Of a stretch of 64,000 nucleotides of DNA, positions 26,850 to 34,483 are shown one piece after another. Source of the DNA: Sandaracinus amylolyticus (lineage in GTDB: Bacteria; Myxococcota_A; Polyangia; Polyangiales; Sandaracinaceae). A model generated the notes under the pieces. That model was not told where the DNA came from, ran no database searches, and worked only from the letters and a program-made list of their open reading frames with translations. The DNA is taken from positions 2,418,001 to 2,482,000 of the forward strand of contig NZ_CP070225.1 in NCBI RefSeq assembly GCF_021631985.1, written 5' to 3'. Made by a program: the position numbers and the translations under genes. Every line of letters begins with the position of its first letter. Positions within the stretch are counted from its first letter, which is position 1.

Positions 26850-27311
26850 ATGAGCGCTCCAGGTGGGGTCCGCTGTGCTCCATCGAACAACGTGCTCGTG
26901 ATCCACTGGGGCGCCGTCTCCAGTGCCGACCAGGTACGACACGCCGCGAACGAGGCCCGCTCGCTCGCACGCGCACATCCATCCGGGATCGGCCTCTTCA
27001 GCGTGCTCCCACCCGCGACGCAGCTCAGCTCCGTCCCCGAGGACGTGCGGCGCGAGGCGCACCAATTCATGCAGCTCCCCGGCGTTCCGATCCTCGGCTC
27101 GGCCGTGGTGTACGAGAGCGACGGCTTCGGCGCGGCGCTCCTGCGCGGCGTGATCACGAGCATCGCGCTCGTGGTCCGCAACGGCGCGCCGATGCGCATG
27201 TTCGGGAGCATGGGCGAGGCCGAGGCGTGGCTGCACACGACGCTCGGCGCGGCCGGTCAGGCGCTGGGCAGGCGCGGCGATCTCGAGCGCGTCGCGCGCA
27301 CTCTCGGCTGA
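26850..27311 (+). CDS. STAS-like small protein of unknown role
   Basis: A 153-residue cytosolic protein inserted between oleC and oleD. It alternates short strands and helices (NNVLVIHWGAVSSADQ, then VRHAANEARSLARAHPS, GIGLFSVLP, ILGSAVVYESDG) and ends with a GSMGEAEAWLHTTL helix that recalls the last helix of SpoIIAA/STAS-like domains in myxobacteria. No phosphorylatable Ser was placed with confidence. ATG 26850 is preferred, with GTG 26841 in the same frame. It probably shares the ole transcript or has its own weak promoter; any link to olefin synthesis is speculation. Confidence 0.7.
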   Translation: MSAPGGVRCAPSNNVLVIHWGAVSSADQVRHAANEARSLARAHPSGIGLFSVLPPATQLSSVPEDVRREAHQFMQLPGVPILGSAVVYESDGFGAALLRGVITSIALVVRNGAPMRMFGSMGEAEAWLHTTLGAAGQALGRRGDLERVARTLG

Positions 27312-27325
27312 CGCATACTCGCGCG

Positions 27326-28036
27326 GTGCGCGCATCGATCCTCTGCGTGATCGCGATGCTCGCGGCGTGCGCGCCCGATGCGGCGCCGCTCCGCACGATC
27401 GAGCGCGGAACGGGGAACGGCCCGGTGATCGTGCTGCTGCACGGCTACGGATCGCGCCCCGAGCACCTCGTCGGGCTCGCCGAGCGCACCGACCTGCCCG
27501 CGGGCACGCGTCTCGTGCTTCCGTATGCGCCCGAGCCGACGCGCTCGAGCGACGCGGTGCAGGGCTTCGTGTGGTGGCGCTTCCCGTGCGCGCTCGGCGA
27601 TCTCCCTCGCACGTCGATCCCCGCGATGGGCGCGGCGCGCGATCGGGTGCGCGCGCTGCTCGACGACATCGAGCGGCGCATGGGCGTGCGCAGCGATCGC
27701 ATCGTGCTCGGCGGGTTCTCGCAGGGCGCGATGCTCGCGCTCGACGTCGCGCTCCACGATCCACGACCGCTCGCCGGCATCGTGCTGATGAGCGGAACGC
27801 TCGTCGACGAGGCGGCGTGGCGACCTCGCTTCGCATCGCGCCGCGGTCTGCCCGCCTACGTCTCGCACGGTCGCGAGGACGACGTGCTGCCCTTCGCGAA
27901 CGCCGAGCGCCTCGTCGAGCGGATGCGCGAGGGCGGGGTCGACGTGCGCTTCCGACCGTTCACCGGCGGGCACGTCGCGACCGCCGAGACCTCCACCGAG
28001 ATCGCCACGTTCATCCGCGAGGTGACTGCGCGCTGA
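27326..28036 (+). CDS. Lipoprotein alpha/beta-hydrolase (carboxylesterase/phospholipase type)
   Basis: A 236-residue exported hydrolase. The signal sequence MRASILCVIAMLAAC ends in a lipobox. The fold is that of small carboxylesterases such as YpfH: oxyanion segment VIVLLHGYGSRPEHL, nucleophile elbow LGGFSQGAMLALD (GxSxG) near residue 132, acid in YVSHGREDDVLPFA, and His in FTGGHVATAE near the end. The start is GTG 27326, 14 bp after the preceding stop. It sits between oleC and oleD; a role in releasing or recycling lipids is possible but only inferred from location. Confidence 0.82.
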   Translation: MRASILCVIAMLAACAPDAAPLRTIERGTGNGPVIVLLHGYGSRPEHLVGLAERTDLPAGTRLVLPYAPEPTRSSDAVQGFVWWRFPCALGDLPRTSIPAMGAARDRVRALLDDIERRMGVRSDRIVLGGFSQGAMLALDVALHDPRPLAGIVLMSGTLVDEAAWRPRFASRRGLPAYVSHGREDDVLPFANAERLVERMREGGVDVRFRPFTGGHVATAETSTEIATFIREVTAR

Positions 28037-28078
28037 TCGCTTGCGTGCGCGCGCCGCGGATGGCACGCGAGCGCGCAC

Positions 28079-29089
28079 ATGAGCGAGCCCGTCCTCGTCA
28101 CAGGCGCCGGCGGCTTCGTCGGCAGCGGCATCGTGCGCGCGCTGGTCGCGCGCGGCGTCTTCGTGCACGCGATCCAGCGCGGTCGCTACGACGCGCTCGA
28201 GGCGCTGGAGCGCGAAGGAAAGCTGCGCATCGTCCGTGGTGATCTCGGCGATCGCGACGCGGTGCTGCGCGCTGCCGAGGGCACGCGCGGCGTGTTCCAC
28301 GTCGCCGCGAAAGCGGGCGTGTGGGGCTCCTACGCCGACTACTACCGCAGCAACGTCGTCGGCACCGAGAACGTGCTCCACGCGTGTCGCGCCCACGCGA
28401 TCCCGAAGCTCGTCTTCACGAGCACGCCGAGCGTGGTGCACGCGGGCGACGACGTGGAGGGCGTCGACGAGCGCGCGCCCTACGCCGAGCGCTACGAGAC
28501 CGCGTACCCGGAGACGAAGGCGGTCGCCGAGAAGATGGTGCTCGCCGAGAACGCCGTCGCAGGGCTCTCGACGGTCGCGCTCCGGCCGCACCTCGTGTGG
28601 GGCCCGGGCGATCCGCACCTCGTCCCGCGCATCCTCGAGCGCGCGCGCCGAGGTCGTCTGGTGCTCGTCGGCGGCGGGCACAAGCGCATCGATGCGACCT
28701 ACGTCGACAGCGCGGTGCACGCGCACCTCTGCGCGTGGGATCGCCTCGCGCCGGGCGCCGCGTGCGCCGGTCGCGCGTACTTCGTCGCGCAGGGCGAGCC
28801 GATGCCGCTGCGCGAGCTGATCCTCGGGATCCTCGACGCGGCCGGTCTTCCGCCGGTGACGCGCAGCATCGATCCGCGTGTCGCGTACGCGGCGGGCGCG
28901 CTGCTCGAGGGCACCTATCGCGCGCTGCGTCTGAGGGGCGAGCCGCCGCTCACGCGCTTCGTCGCGCACCAGCTCGCGACCGCGCACTGGTTCGATCTGA
29001 GCGCCGCGAAGCGCGATCTCGGGTACGAGGCGCCGATCTCGACCGCGGAGGGCCTGCGCCGGCTCCGTGCGTCTCTTCACGCGCCCTGA
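28079..29089 (+). CDS. oleD: OleD, NAD(P)-dependent 2-alkyl-3-ketoacid reductase
   Basis: A 336-residue extended short-chain dehydrogenase/3-beta-HSD-like protein. OleD reduces the OleA product to the 2-alkyl-3-hydroxyacid used by OleC. The nucleotide loop is VTGAGGFVGSGIVRAL at residues 7-22, followed by the DLGDRDAV segment and the YxxxK catalytic pair in YPETKAVAEK. The substrate domain includes LRPHLVWGPGDPHLVPR. Its start lies 42 bp after the esterase gene, so the ole set is split as ABC, two unrelated genes, then D. Assignment as OleD rather than another 3-beta-HSD relies on that proximity. Confidence 0.88.
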   Translation: MSEPVLVTGAGGFVGSGIVRALVARGVFVHAIQRGRYDALEALEREGKLRIVRGDLGDRDAVLRAAEGTRGVFHVAAKAGVWGSYADYYRSNVVGTENVLHACRAHAIPKLVFTSTPSVVHAGDDVEGVDERAPYAERYETAYPETKAVAEKMVLAENAVAGLSTVALRPHLVWGPGDPHLVPRILERARRGRLVLVGGGHKRIDATYVDSAVHAHLCAWDRLAPGAACAGRAYFVAQGEPMPLRELILGILDAAGLPPVTRSIDPRVAYAAGALLEGTYRALRLRGEPPLTRFVAHQLATAHWFDLSAAKRDLGYEAPISTAEGLRRLRASLHAP

Positions 29090-29126
29090 CAGCGTTCGGT
29101 GTCACGAATGTGAGAGGCTCGCGACG

Positions 29127-30053
29127 ATGTCGCGACGCTTCTCTTCGTCGGTGTTGCTCCTCCTGGCGCTCGCGTGTGATCCGGCGCCGAGCGATCCGAC
29201 CGACGCGGGCCTCGACGCACCGGTCGCGATCGACGCCGGCCCACGCTGCACGCCCGCGACCGGGCTGCCCGATCCGCTCGTCTGCAACGGGCACGCGGAG
29301 CTCTGCGATCGCGCCTACGACGCCGTCGCGTTCCCCACGACGCACAACGCGATGTCGAGCGAAGAGGACGGCTGGATCGCGCCGAACCAGGGGCGGAATC
29401 TCTGGCACCAGCTCGAGGACGGCGTGCGCGCGTTCATGCTCGACACGCACCGGCCCGCGAGCGCGACGCAGGTGATGCTCTGTCACGGCGGCTGCGGCGT
29501 GCTCGGGATGCGCCCGCTGATCGACGCGATGATCGAGCTGCGGCAGTTCATGGACTGCCATCCCGGCGAGGTGCTCTCGATCATCTTCGAGCCGCACGTC
29601 GACGAGGCGCCGTTCGCCGCGGTGATCGAGGAGGCGGGCCTGCTCCCGTACCTCCACCAGCAGGCCGAGGACGCGCCGTGGCCCACGCTGCGCGAGATGA
29701 TCACGAGCGGGCGCCGCCTGGTGATCTTCACCGAGACCTCGAACGTCACGCTGCCCTGGCACCACCACGCGTACGACTACGTCTGGGACAACGACTATCG
29801 CGCCGAGAGTGCGGCGGACTTCGACTGCGACGTGCTGCGCGGCTCTCGCGACAACGCGGTCTTCGTGCTCAACCACTTCGTCACGAACCCGCTCGCGTCG
29901 CGGGAGCAGTCGGAGCTCGTGAACTTCGACGTGCTGCGCGATCATGCGCTGCGCTGTCGCACCGAGACCGGCGACTTCCCGAACCTCGTGACCGTCGACT
30001 TCTACGACGCGTCGGACCTCTTCGAGGTCGTCGACGAGCTCAACGGGCTCTGA
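29127..30053 (+). CDS. PI-PLC-like phosphodiesterase lipoprotein
   Basis: A 308-residue exported protein. Signal peptide MSRRFSSSVLLLLALAC ends in a lipobox, followed by an Asp-Ala-Gly linker (DAGLDAPVAIDAG). The body resembles the X-domain of phosphatidylinositol-specific phospholipase C with catalytic-type His in AFPTTHNAMSSEE and VMLCHGGC, and acidic residues in EDGVRAFMLDTH. The conserved WHQL segment and DCHPGEVLSIIFEPH follow. Most family members act on glycerophosphodiesters outside the cell. ATG 29127 places the signal peptide at the N-terminus; the ORF could extend 20 residues upstream. Confidence 0.82.
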   Translation: MSRRFSSSVLLLLALACDPAPSDPTDAGLDAPVAIDAGPRCTPATGLPDPLVCNGHAELCDRAYDAVAFPTTHNAMSSEEDGWIAPNQGRNLWHQLEDGVRAFMLDTHRPASATQVMLCHGGCGVLGMRPLIDAMIELRQFMDCHPGEVLSIIFEPHVDEAPFAAVIEEAGLLPYLHQQAEDAPWPTLREMITSGRRLVIFTETSNVTLPWHHHAYDYVWDNDYRAESAADFDCDVLRGSRDNAVFVLNHFVTNPLASREQSELVNFDVLRDHALRCRTETGDFPNLVTVDFYDASDLFEVVDELNGL

Positions 30054-30103
30054 TCGTCACGGGGGCGATCCGAAATCGTCACGGTCGTGGCACTCTCGCC
30101 CGC

Positions 30104-31435
30104 ATGTCTTCGGGACGGGTGGATTGGGGCGTGACGGGGAGCGGTCTGCTCGTTCCTCGTCGCAAGCTGCTCAAGGGCGGGCTCGCGGGGTTCGCGGCCG
30201 CGATGATGTCGCGCACGCTGATCGGCTGCGACGACGGAGGGCCAGCGAGCGCCCTCGACGCCGGCGGGGTCGACGCGAACGGCATCGACGCGATGATGGC
30301 CGACGCGGGCTCGTTCGAGTTCCCGCACCGCGACATTCCGACGCCGCCGCCGGTGCGCTCGCGCATCGCGGACATCGGCGCGCTCGGTGAGCCCGACGCG
30401 AACGGCGTCCGCCTCGCGCCTGGCTTCACGTCGCGCATCATCGGGCGCGCCGGCGAGCTCGTCGCAGGCACGACCTACGAGTGGCACCGCTTCCCCGACG
30501 GCGGCGCGACCTACGCGACCGAAGACGGCGGGTGGATCTACGCGTCGAACTCCGAGGTCCCGCTGATCGGCGGCGTGGGCGCGGTGCGCTTCGACGCCGA
30601 CGGCGAGATCGTCGCCGCGCATCGCATCCTCGATCGCACGAGCGTGAACTGCGCCGGCGGCAAGACGCCGTGGCACACGTGGCTGTCGTGCGAGGAGACC
30701 GGCACCGGTCAGGTCCACGAGTGCGATCCGTGGGGCGAGCACGCGGCGGTGGTCCGCCCGGCGCTCGGTCGCTTCAAGCACGAGGCTGCGGCGATCGATC
30801 CGGTGCGTGCGCACGTCTATCTCACCGAGGACGAGAGCGACGGTCGCTTCTATCGCTTCGTGCCCGATCGCCTCACGAGCCGGGGTCATCCCGATCTCTC
30901 GTCGGGCCGCCTCGAGGTCGCGGTCGTCGGCGGCGACGGGCGCGTCACCTGGGCCGAGCTGCCGGATCCGCGCTTCGAGGGCGAGGTGCCGACGCGCATG
31001 CAGATCGCGGAGAGCACCGCGTTCCGCGGCGGCGAGGGCATCTGGTACCACGAGGGGATCGTCTACTTCAGCACCAAGGGCGACAACCGCGTGTGGGCGC
31101 TCGACGTGGAGACCAACGAGCTCGACGTCCTCTACGACATCGCCGACTACACCGACCCGGTGCCGCTGCGCGGCGTCGACAACCTCACGGTGTCGTGCTG
31201 CGGCGACGTGCTCGTCGCGGAGGACGGCGGCTCGATGCAGGTCGTCGCGATCCTGCCCGACGGCCAGCTCAAGCCGCTGGTGCAGGTCGTCGGCCACGCG
31301 ATGTCCGAGATCACCGGGCCCGCGTTCGATCCGAGCGGCACGCGCCTCTACTTCAGCTCGCAGCGCGGCGTCGAAGGTGGCGGCGGCGTGGGCGTGACGT
31401 TCGAGATCACCGGCCCGTTCCACGAGCCGGTCTGA
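30104..31435 (+). CDS. PhoX-like (DUF839) exported protein
   Basis: A 443-residue protein. The N-terminus has a twin-arginine-like RRKLLKGGLAGFAAA segment and a LIGC lipobox, then an Asp/Ala linker (GGVDANGIDAMMADAG). The body belongs to the DUF839/PhoX superfamily of beta-propellers: WHTWLSCEETGTGQVHECDP, RFKHEAAAIDP, YLTEDESDGRFYRFVP, and WYHEGIVYFSTKGDNRVWAL. PhoX enzymes are calcium/iron phosphatases; the CEE and EDES segments match metal-binding positions. ATG 30104 is clear. Folding before export by the Tat pathway would fit a metal cofactor. Its 3' end is 14 bp from the convergent glycosyltransferase stop. Confidence 0.85.
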   Translation: MSSGRVDWGVTGSGLLVPRRKLLKGGLAGFAAAMMSRTLIGCDDGGPASALDAGGVDANGIDAMMADAGSFEFPHRDIPTPPPVRSRIADIGALGEPDANGVRLAPGFTSRIIGRAGELVAGTTYEWHRFPDGGATYATEDGGWIYASNSEVPLIGGVGAVRFDADGEIVAAHRILDRTSVNCAGGKTPWHTWLSCEETGTGQVHECDPWGEHAAVVRPALGRFKHEAAAIDPVRAHVYLTEDESDGRFYRFVPDRLTSRGHPDLSSGRLEVAVVGGDGRVTWAELPDPRFEGEVPTRMQIAESTAFRGGEGIWYHEGIVYFSTKGDNRVWALDVETNELDVLYDIADYTDPVPLRGVDNLTVSCCGDVLVAEDGGSMQVVAILPDGQLKPLVQVVGHAMSEITGPAFDPSGTRLYFSSQRGVEGGGGVGVTFEITGPFHEPV

Positions 31436-31448
31436 CGCTCGCGGCATC

Positions 31449-32225
31449 TCATTTCTTCGGGAAGAACTCGCTGCGCCCGCCGCTCTTCACCCGAGCGCCG
31501 AGGCGCAGCAGATCCATCCCGCCCCGCAGCGCGCCCTTCACGCCGAGCTTGCTGCCGCGCACGTCCTCCCAGACCTGCAGCGGGATCTCGAGGAAGTCGT
31601 CGACCGAGAGCCCGGGCGCGTCGGCGTTGCCGGTGGTGAGCCGTCCCAGCAGCTCGACGTCGAACACCCAGCGCGATCGGAAGGGCACGCTCATCGCGGC
31701 GCGAAGCGCGGGCGTGTCGCGAAAGAGCTTCGCGCCGCACTGCGTGTCGTAGATGCTCATGTCGAGCACCATCGACGCGGTGGTCGCGAAGAGACGACCG
31801 AGATAGTGGCGCGTCTGCTTGCGCCGCACGTGCGCGCCGAGGCGCGCGATCCGCGAGCCCATCGCGACCTTCGCGTGGCTCGCCTCGATCTTGTCGAGCA
31901 TGCGCGAGAGCTCTTCGGGCGGCGTCGCGAAGTCGGCGTCGAGATAGCCGACGAGATCGTCGCGCGACTCGCCGCGCGCGATGCGCTCGAGCGCGAGGTT
32001 CACCCCGGTGCGCACCGCCTCGGCCTTGCCGGAGTTGCGCCCCATCGAGAGCGCGGTGACGCGCGTGGGATGGCGCGCCGCGAGCGACTCGAGGAGCGCG
32101 CGTGTTCCGTCGGTCGATCCGTCGTCGACGAGGATCACGTCGATGCGTGGGTCCGCGACGAGCTGCGCCACACCGCGGGGATCGAGGCGCTTCTCCTCGT
32201 TGAAGCAAGGCAGGACGACGATCAC
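31449..32225 (-). CDS. Family 2 glycosyltransferase (dolichyl/undecaprenyl-phosphate type)
   Basis: A 258-residue GT2 enzyme. The GT-A fold starts at VIVVLPCFNEEKRLDP, with VILVDDGSTDGTRALLES, then MGRNSGKAEAVRTGV, the DxD-type YLDADFATPPEEL and MSIYDTQCGAKLFRD with the acceptor-site QCG typical of Alg5/DPM1-like enzymes. No membrane segments are present. It would transfer a hexose from a nucleotide sugar to a lipid phosphate carrier. GTG 32225 begins just before the first strand; the ORF continues upstream in a low-complexity frame and overlaps the divergent TPR gene at 32282 if extended. Confidence 0.87.
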   Translation of the reverse strand: MIVVLPCFNEEKRLDPRGVAQLVADPRIDVILVDDGSTDGTRALLESLAARHPTRVTALSMGRNSGKAEAVRTGVNLALERIARGESRDDLVGYLDADFATPPEELSRMLDKIEASHAKVAMGSRIARLGAHVRRKQTRHYLGRLFATTASMVLDMSIYDTQCGAKLFRDTPALRAAMSVPFRSRWVFDVELLGRLTTGNADAPGLSVDDFLEIPLQVWEDVRGSKLGVKGALRGGMDLLRLGARVKSGGRSEFFPKK

Positions 32226-32281
32226 GCGCAGCTGGCTCCCTGGATGCTCGAGACGCGCGAGTATGGCACGGTGGATCGACG

Positions 32282-32821
32282 ATGAGCGGCCAGAGAGACG
32301 GAGAGAAGTGGGATGCGGCGCAGGAAGGCGCGGAGCTGATCGCCGAGGGCGAGATCGACGCCGCGATCCGCGAGCTCGAAGCGGTGATCGATCGCGATCC
32401 GAAGAACGAGTACGCGTACTACTTCCTCGGCGCGGCGCACTTCGAGAAGGGCGCGTTCGACAAGGCGATGAAGGCGTCGGTGAAGGCGCTCGAGATCGCG
32501 CCGCAGTACCTCGGCGCGCTGGTCCAGCTCGGCCACGCGCTGCGCATGATGGGCCGGCACCAGGAGGCGATCCGCGTCGCACGCCAGCTCCTCGCGCAGA
32601 ACAAGGACGACGGCGACGCGCTGTACCTGCTCGGCCTCTCGCACTACGCGCGCGGCGAGCGCGCGGCGGCGGCGGAGTACCTGAATCGCTTCCTCGCGAC
32701 GAAGCCCGAGCTCGAGGTCGCGAACGAGGTGCACGGCCTCCTGCAGGTGCTGCGCGGCGACGTGGAGCCGAGCGACGAAGGCGAGGGCGGCGGTGGCGGC
32801 CCGGACCGCAGCCTGAACTGA
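32282..32821 (+). CDS. TPR protein
   Basis: A 179-residue cytosolic protein made almost wholly of tetratricopeptide repeats: AIRELEAVIDRDPKNEYAYY, KAMKASVKALEIAPQYLGAL, EAIRVARQLLAQNKDDGDAL and AAAEYLNRFLATKPELEVA. It ends in an acidic, Gly-rich tail (DEGEGGGGGPD). Likely an adaptor; no partner is evident. ATG 32282 lies 56 bp from the divergent glycosyltransferase start and its stop is 4 bp before the next gene, so the three small genes 32282-33577 are probably an operon. Confidence 0.85.
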   Translation: MSGQRDGEKWDAAQEGAELIAEGEIDAAIRELEAVIDRDPKNEYAYYFLGAAHFEKGAFDKAMKASVKALEIAPQYLGALVQLGHALRMMGRHQEAIRVARQLLAQNKDDGDALYLLGLSHYARGERAAAAEYLNRFLATKPELEVANEVHGLLQVLRGDVEPSDEGEGGGGGPDRSLN

Positions 32822-32825
32822 GCGG

Positions 32826-33167
32826 ATGCGACGTCGATCGCCGGTTCGACGGTATGCGGAGGCCGCGCGGCGGCACGCAGAGGGCACGAAGGACGACGAT
32901 CCGCGCCGCGCGAACCGGGCTGCGCGCGAGCTGACGCGCCTGTGGCAGCAGATCAGGAGCGCCGATGAGTTGCGGGTCGAGCTCGTCGATCTCCTGGTCG
33001 ACGAAGACCTCGGCGTCCGGCTCTGGGCAGCGACTCACCTGCTGCCGATCGAACCGTCGCGAGCCGAGCCAACGCTCGAGGAGCTGTGTCGAGAGCCCGG
33101 TCTCCTGGGCTTCGATGCACGCAAGGTGTTGGAGGAGTGGCGGGCCGGGCGGCTGCGCGAGCTCTGA
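32826..33167 (+). CDS. DUF2019-like helical protein
   Basis: A 113-residue alpha-helical protein that looks like the DUF2019 domain: NRAARELTRLWQQIR, LLVDEDLGVRLWAATHLLP, then the closing GFDARKVLEEWRAGRL. The first 35 residues are basic and less conserved. DUF2019 proteins are small HEAT-like units found beside toxin or unknown genes; the role is unknown. It starts 4 bp after the TPR gene stop and has its own ATG without a strong ribosome site, consistent with coupled translation. Confidence 0.7.
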   Translation: MRRRSPVRRYAEAARRHAEGTKDDDPRRANRAARELTRLWQQIRSADELRVELVDLLVDEDLGVRLWAATHLLPIEPSRAEPTLEELCREPGLLGFDARKVLEEWRAGRLREL

Positions 33168-33217
33168 CGAGCCCGTCATCGATCGGCCGAGCTCGTGATG
33201 CCGAACGCGGTGATTCG

Positions 33218-33577
33218 ATGCTGAGATACCCGAGCATGCGTCGTGAGCTGGTCGAGTGTCTCGAGATCCTCGGCAGCCCCGAGCTCCGTGATGGACGCAC
33301 GGGTGAGCCGATCCAGCTCGACGTGCCGGTGCACTTCCTGTTCGACGACAGCGTCCTCGCCGACGACGCCGAGCGCGCGATCGGTTGGTACCTCGTCGAT
33401 GCCGACGAAGCGCAGCTGGTTCGCGACGTGATCGGCGCGATCGATCGGATCTTCGTCGCGCACGGGACCGAGCATCCCGACCAGTACTTCCTGGAGCTGC
33501 CCGAGTGGACGCGAGTGCTCGGCCTCGCTCGCACAGCGGCCACGACGTTGAAGGATCGCGATCCCGGGCACTGGTGA
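33218..33577 (+). CDS. Small protein resembling the SCO4402 family
   Basis: A 119-residue cytosolic acidic protein. The pattern RELVECLEILGSPELR, DVPVHFLFDDSVLADDAERAIGWYL, then a C-terminal ELPEWTRVLGLARTAATTL follows that of the small SCO4402-type proteins, which are often scattered in actinobacteria and myxobacteria and of unknown function. The match is by eye and only moderate. ATG 33218 or ATG 33236 could start it. It is 50 bp downstream of the DUF2019 gene. Possible immunity-like behaviour is guesswork, as no toxin gene is adjacent. Confidence 0.55.
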   Translation: MLRYPSMRRELVECLEILGSPELRDGRTGEPIQLDVPVHFLFDDSVLADDAERAIGWYLVDADEAQLVRDVIGAIDRIFVAHGTEHPDQYFLELPEWTRVLGLARTAATTLKDRDPGHW

Positions 33578-33608
33578 CGTTCGGGGTCGGACCCTCGTCC
33601 GTCGTGGA

Positions 33609-34364
33609 TCAGTGCATCGGCGGCGCGAAGAGCTGCACCGGCGTCGCGCTCCACTGCGCGCCGCCTGCGGTCCCGCTCAGCGCGTCGCCGCGCTCGACCG
33701 TCGCGGTGTACTCGACTCCATCCAACGAGAACTGCAGCTGCGCGCCCTGCTGCGACCAGCGGTTGCGCTCGCTGATCGCGCCCTGATCCGTCAGCAGCGC
33801 GCCGCCCGCCTCGAAGTGGATCACGCGCTCGCCGCTCGACGTTTGCAGCGTCCACTGCGTGCCCGCGAGGTTGATGCACGTCTCGGCCTGCTGGGTCTCG
33901 TCGGGATGACAGCCGCCGCCGACCTGCATCCGATCGCCGCGCCACTGCCACGTCTCGCCGCGGACGTTCTGCGCGTCGCCGACGATCACGGTGCCGTTCG
34001 ACACGTCCGCGCGGTACTCGACGAACCGGTTCTGCAGGAACATCCGGATCGTGTTGCCGTCGACGTACCACTCGTCGGTCGCGGGCGACGCGGCCGGATG
34101 ATCGGTCGAGCGCAGTCGGTTCGCCGCGAGCAGCTCGACGTCGAACGCGTACTCGCCGCCCGGCGCCATCGCGGTGAGGTGCCAGCGACTCCCGGTCGGG
34201 TTCCAGCACACGCGACCGAGCCGCAGCTCACCCGTCGTCTGGCATGGCTCCACCGCGCGCGCCTGCGGCGTCGTCCCACCAGCACCGGCTTGAGTGCCGC
34301 CGCCACATGCGGCGAGCGCAGCAGTGAGGAGACCAGCGGCGAAAGTGCGTGTCGGTCCGCGCAT
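33609..34364 (-). CDS. Lipoprotein with two similar beta domains
   Basis: A 251-residue lipoprotein with signal MRGPTRTFAAGLLTAALAAC. Two domains of about 95 residues share a plan: each starts at Cys (CWNPTGSRWHLTAMAPGGEY and CINLAGTQWTLQTSSGERV), has a turn rich in Asn/Asp and ends in a W-rich strand (TWQWRGDRMQV; QWSATPVQLF). The repeat suggests an internal duplication of a small beta-barrel domain. A tract GGGTQAGAGGTTPQ links them to the membrane anchor. No enzymatic motif is visible. It is convergent with the SCO4402-like gene at 33218. About 120 bp separates it from the purF stop, occupied by hairpin element 34403-34471. Confidence 0.75.
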   Translation of the reverse strand: MRGPTRTFAAGLLTAALAACGGGTQAGAGGTTPQARAVEPCQTTGELRLGRVCWNPTGSRWHLTAMAPGGEYAFDVELLAANRLRSTDHPAASPATDEWYVDGNTIRMFLQNRFVEYRADVSNGTVIVGDAQNVRGETWQWRGDRMQVGGGCHPDETQQAETCINLAGTQWTLQTSSGERVIHFEAGGALLTDQGAISERNRWSQQGAQLQFSLDGVEYTATVERGDALSGTAGGAQWSATPVQLFAPPMH

Positions 34365-34402
34365 ATGCGCGCGACTCTAGCAGAACGTGATGATCAACAT
34401 CG

Positions 34403-34471
34403 GCTCGCCCGCTCCGGGCCCTCCCGTCCGCGTGCTCCGCACGCTCCCGTACGGGCCCTGCACCGGCGAGC
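34403..34471 (-). repeat. GC-rich hairpin element after purF (no T-run)
   Basis: On the minus strand the element begins a few bases after the purF stop as GCCGGAGTGCTCGCCGG, folds as a long nested stem closed by GCTCG (34467-34471) and CGAGC (34403-34407), and ends GGGCGAGCCGATG. It shares ends with the elements at 39104, 44848 and 54730 but has lost the T-run (GATGTTGAT). Confidence 0.6.
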
Positions 34472-34483
34472 ACTCCGGCTGAT

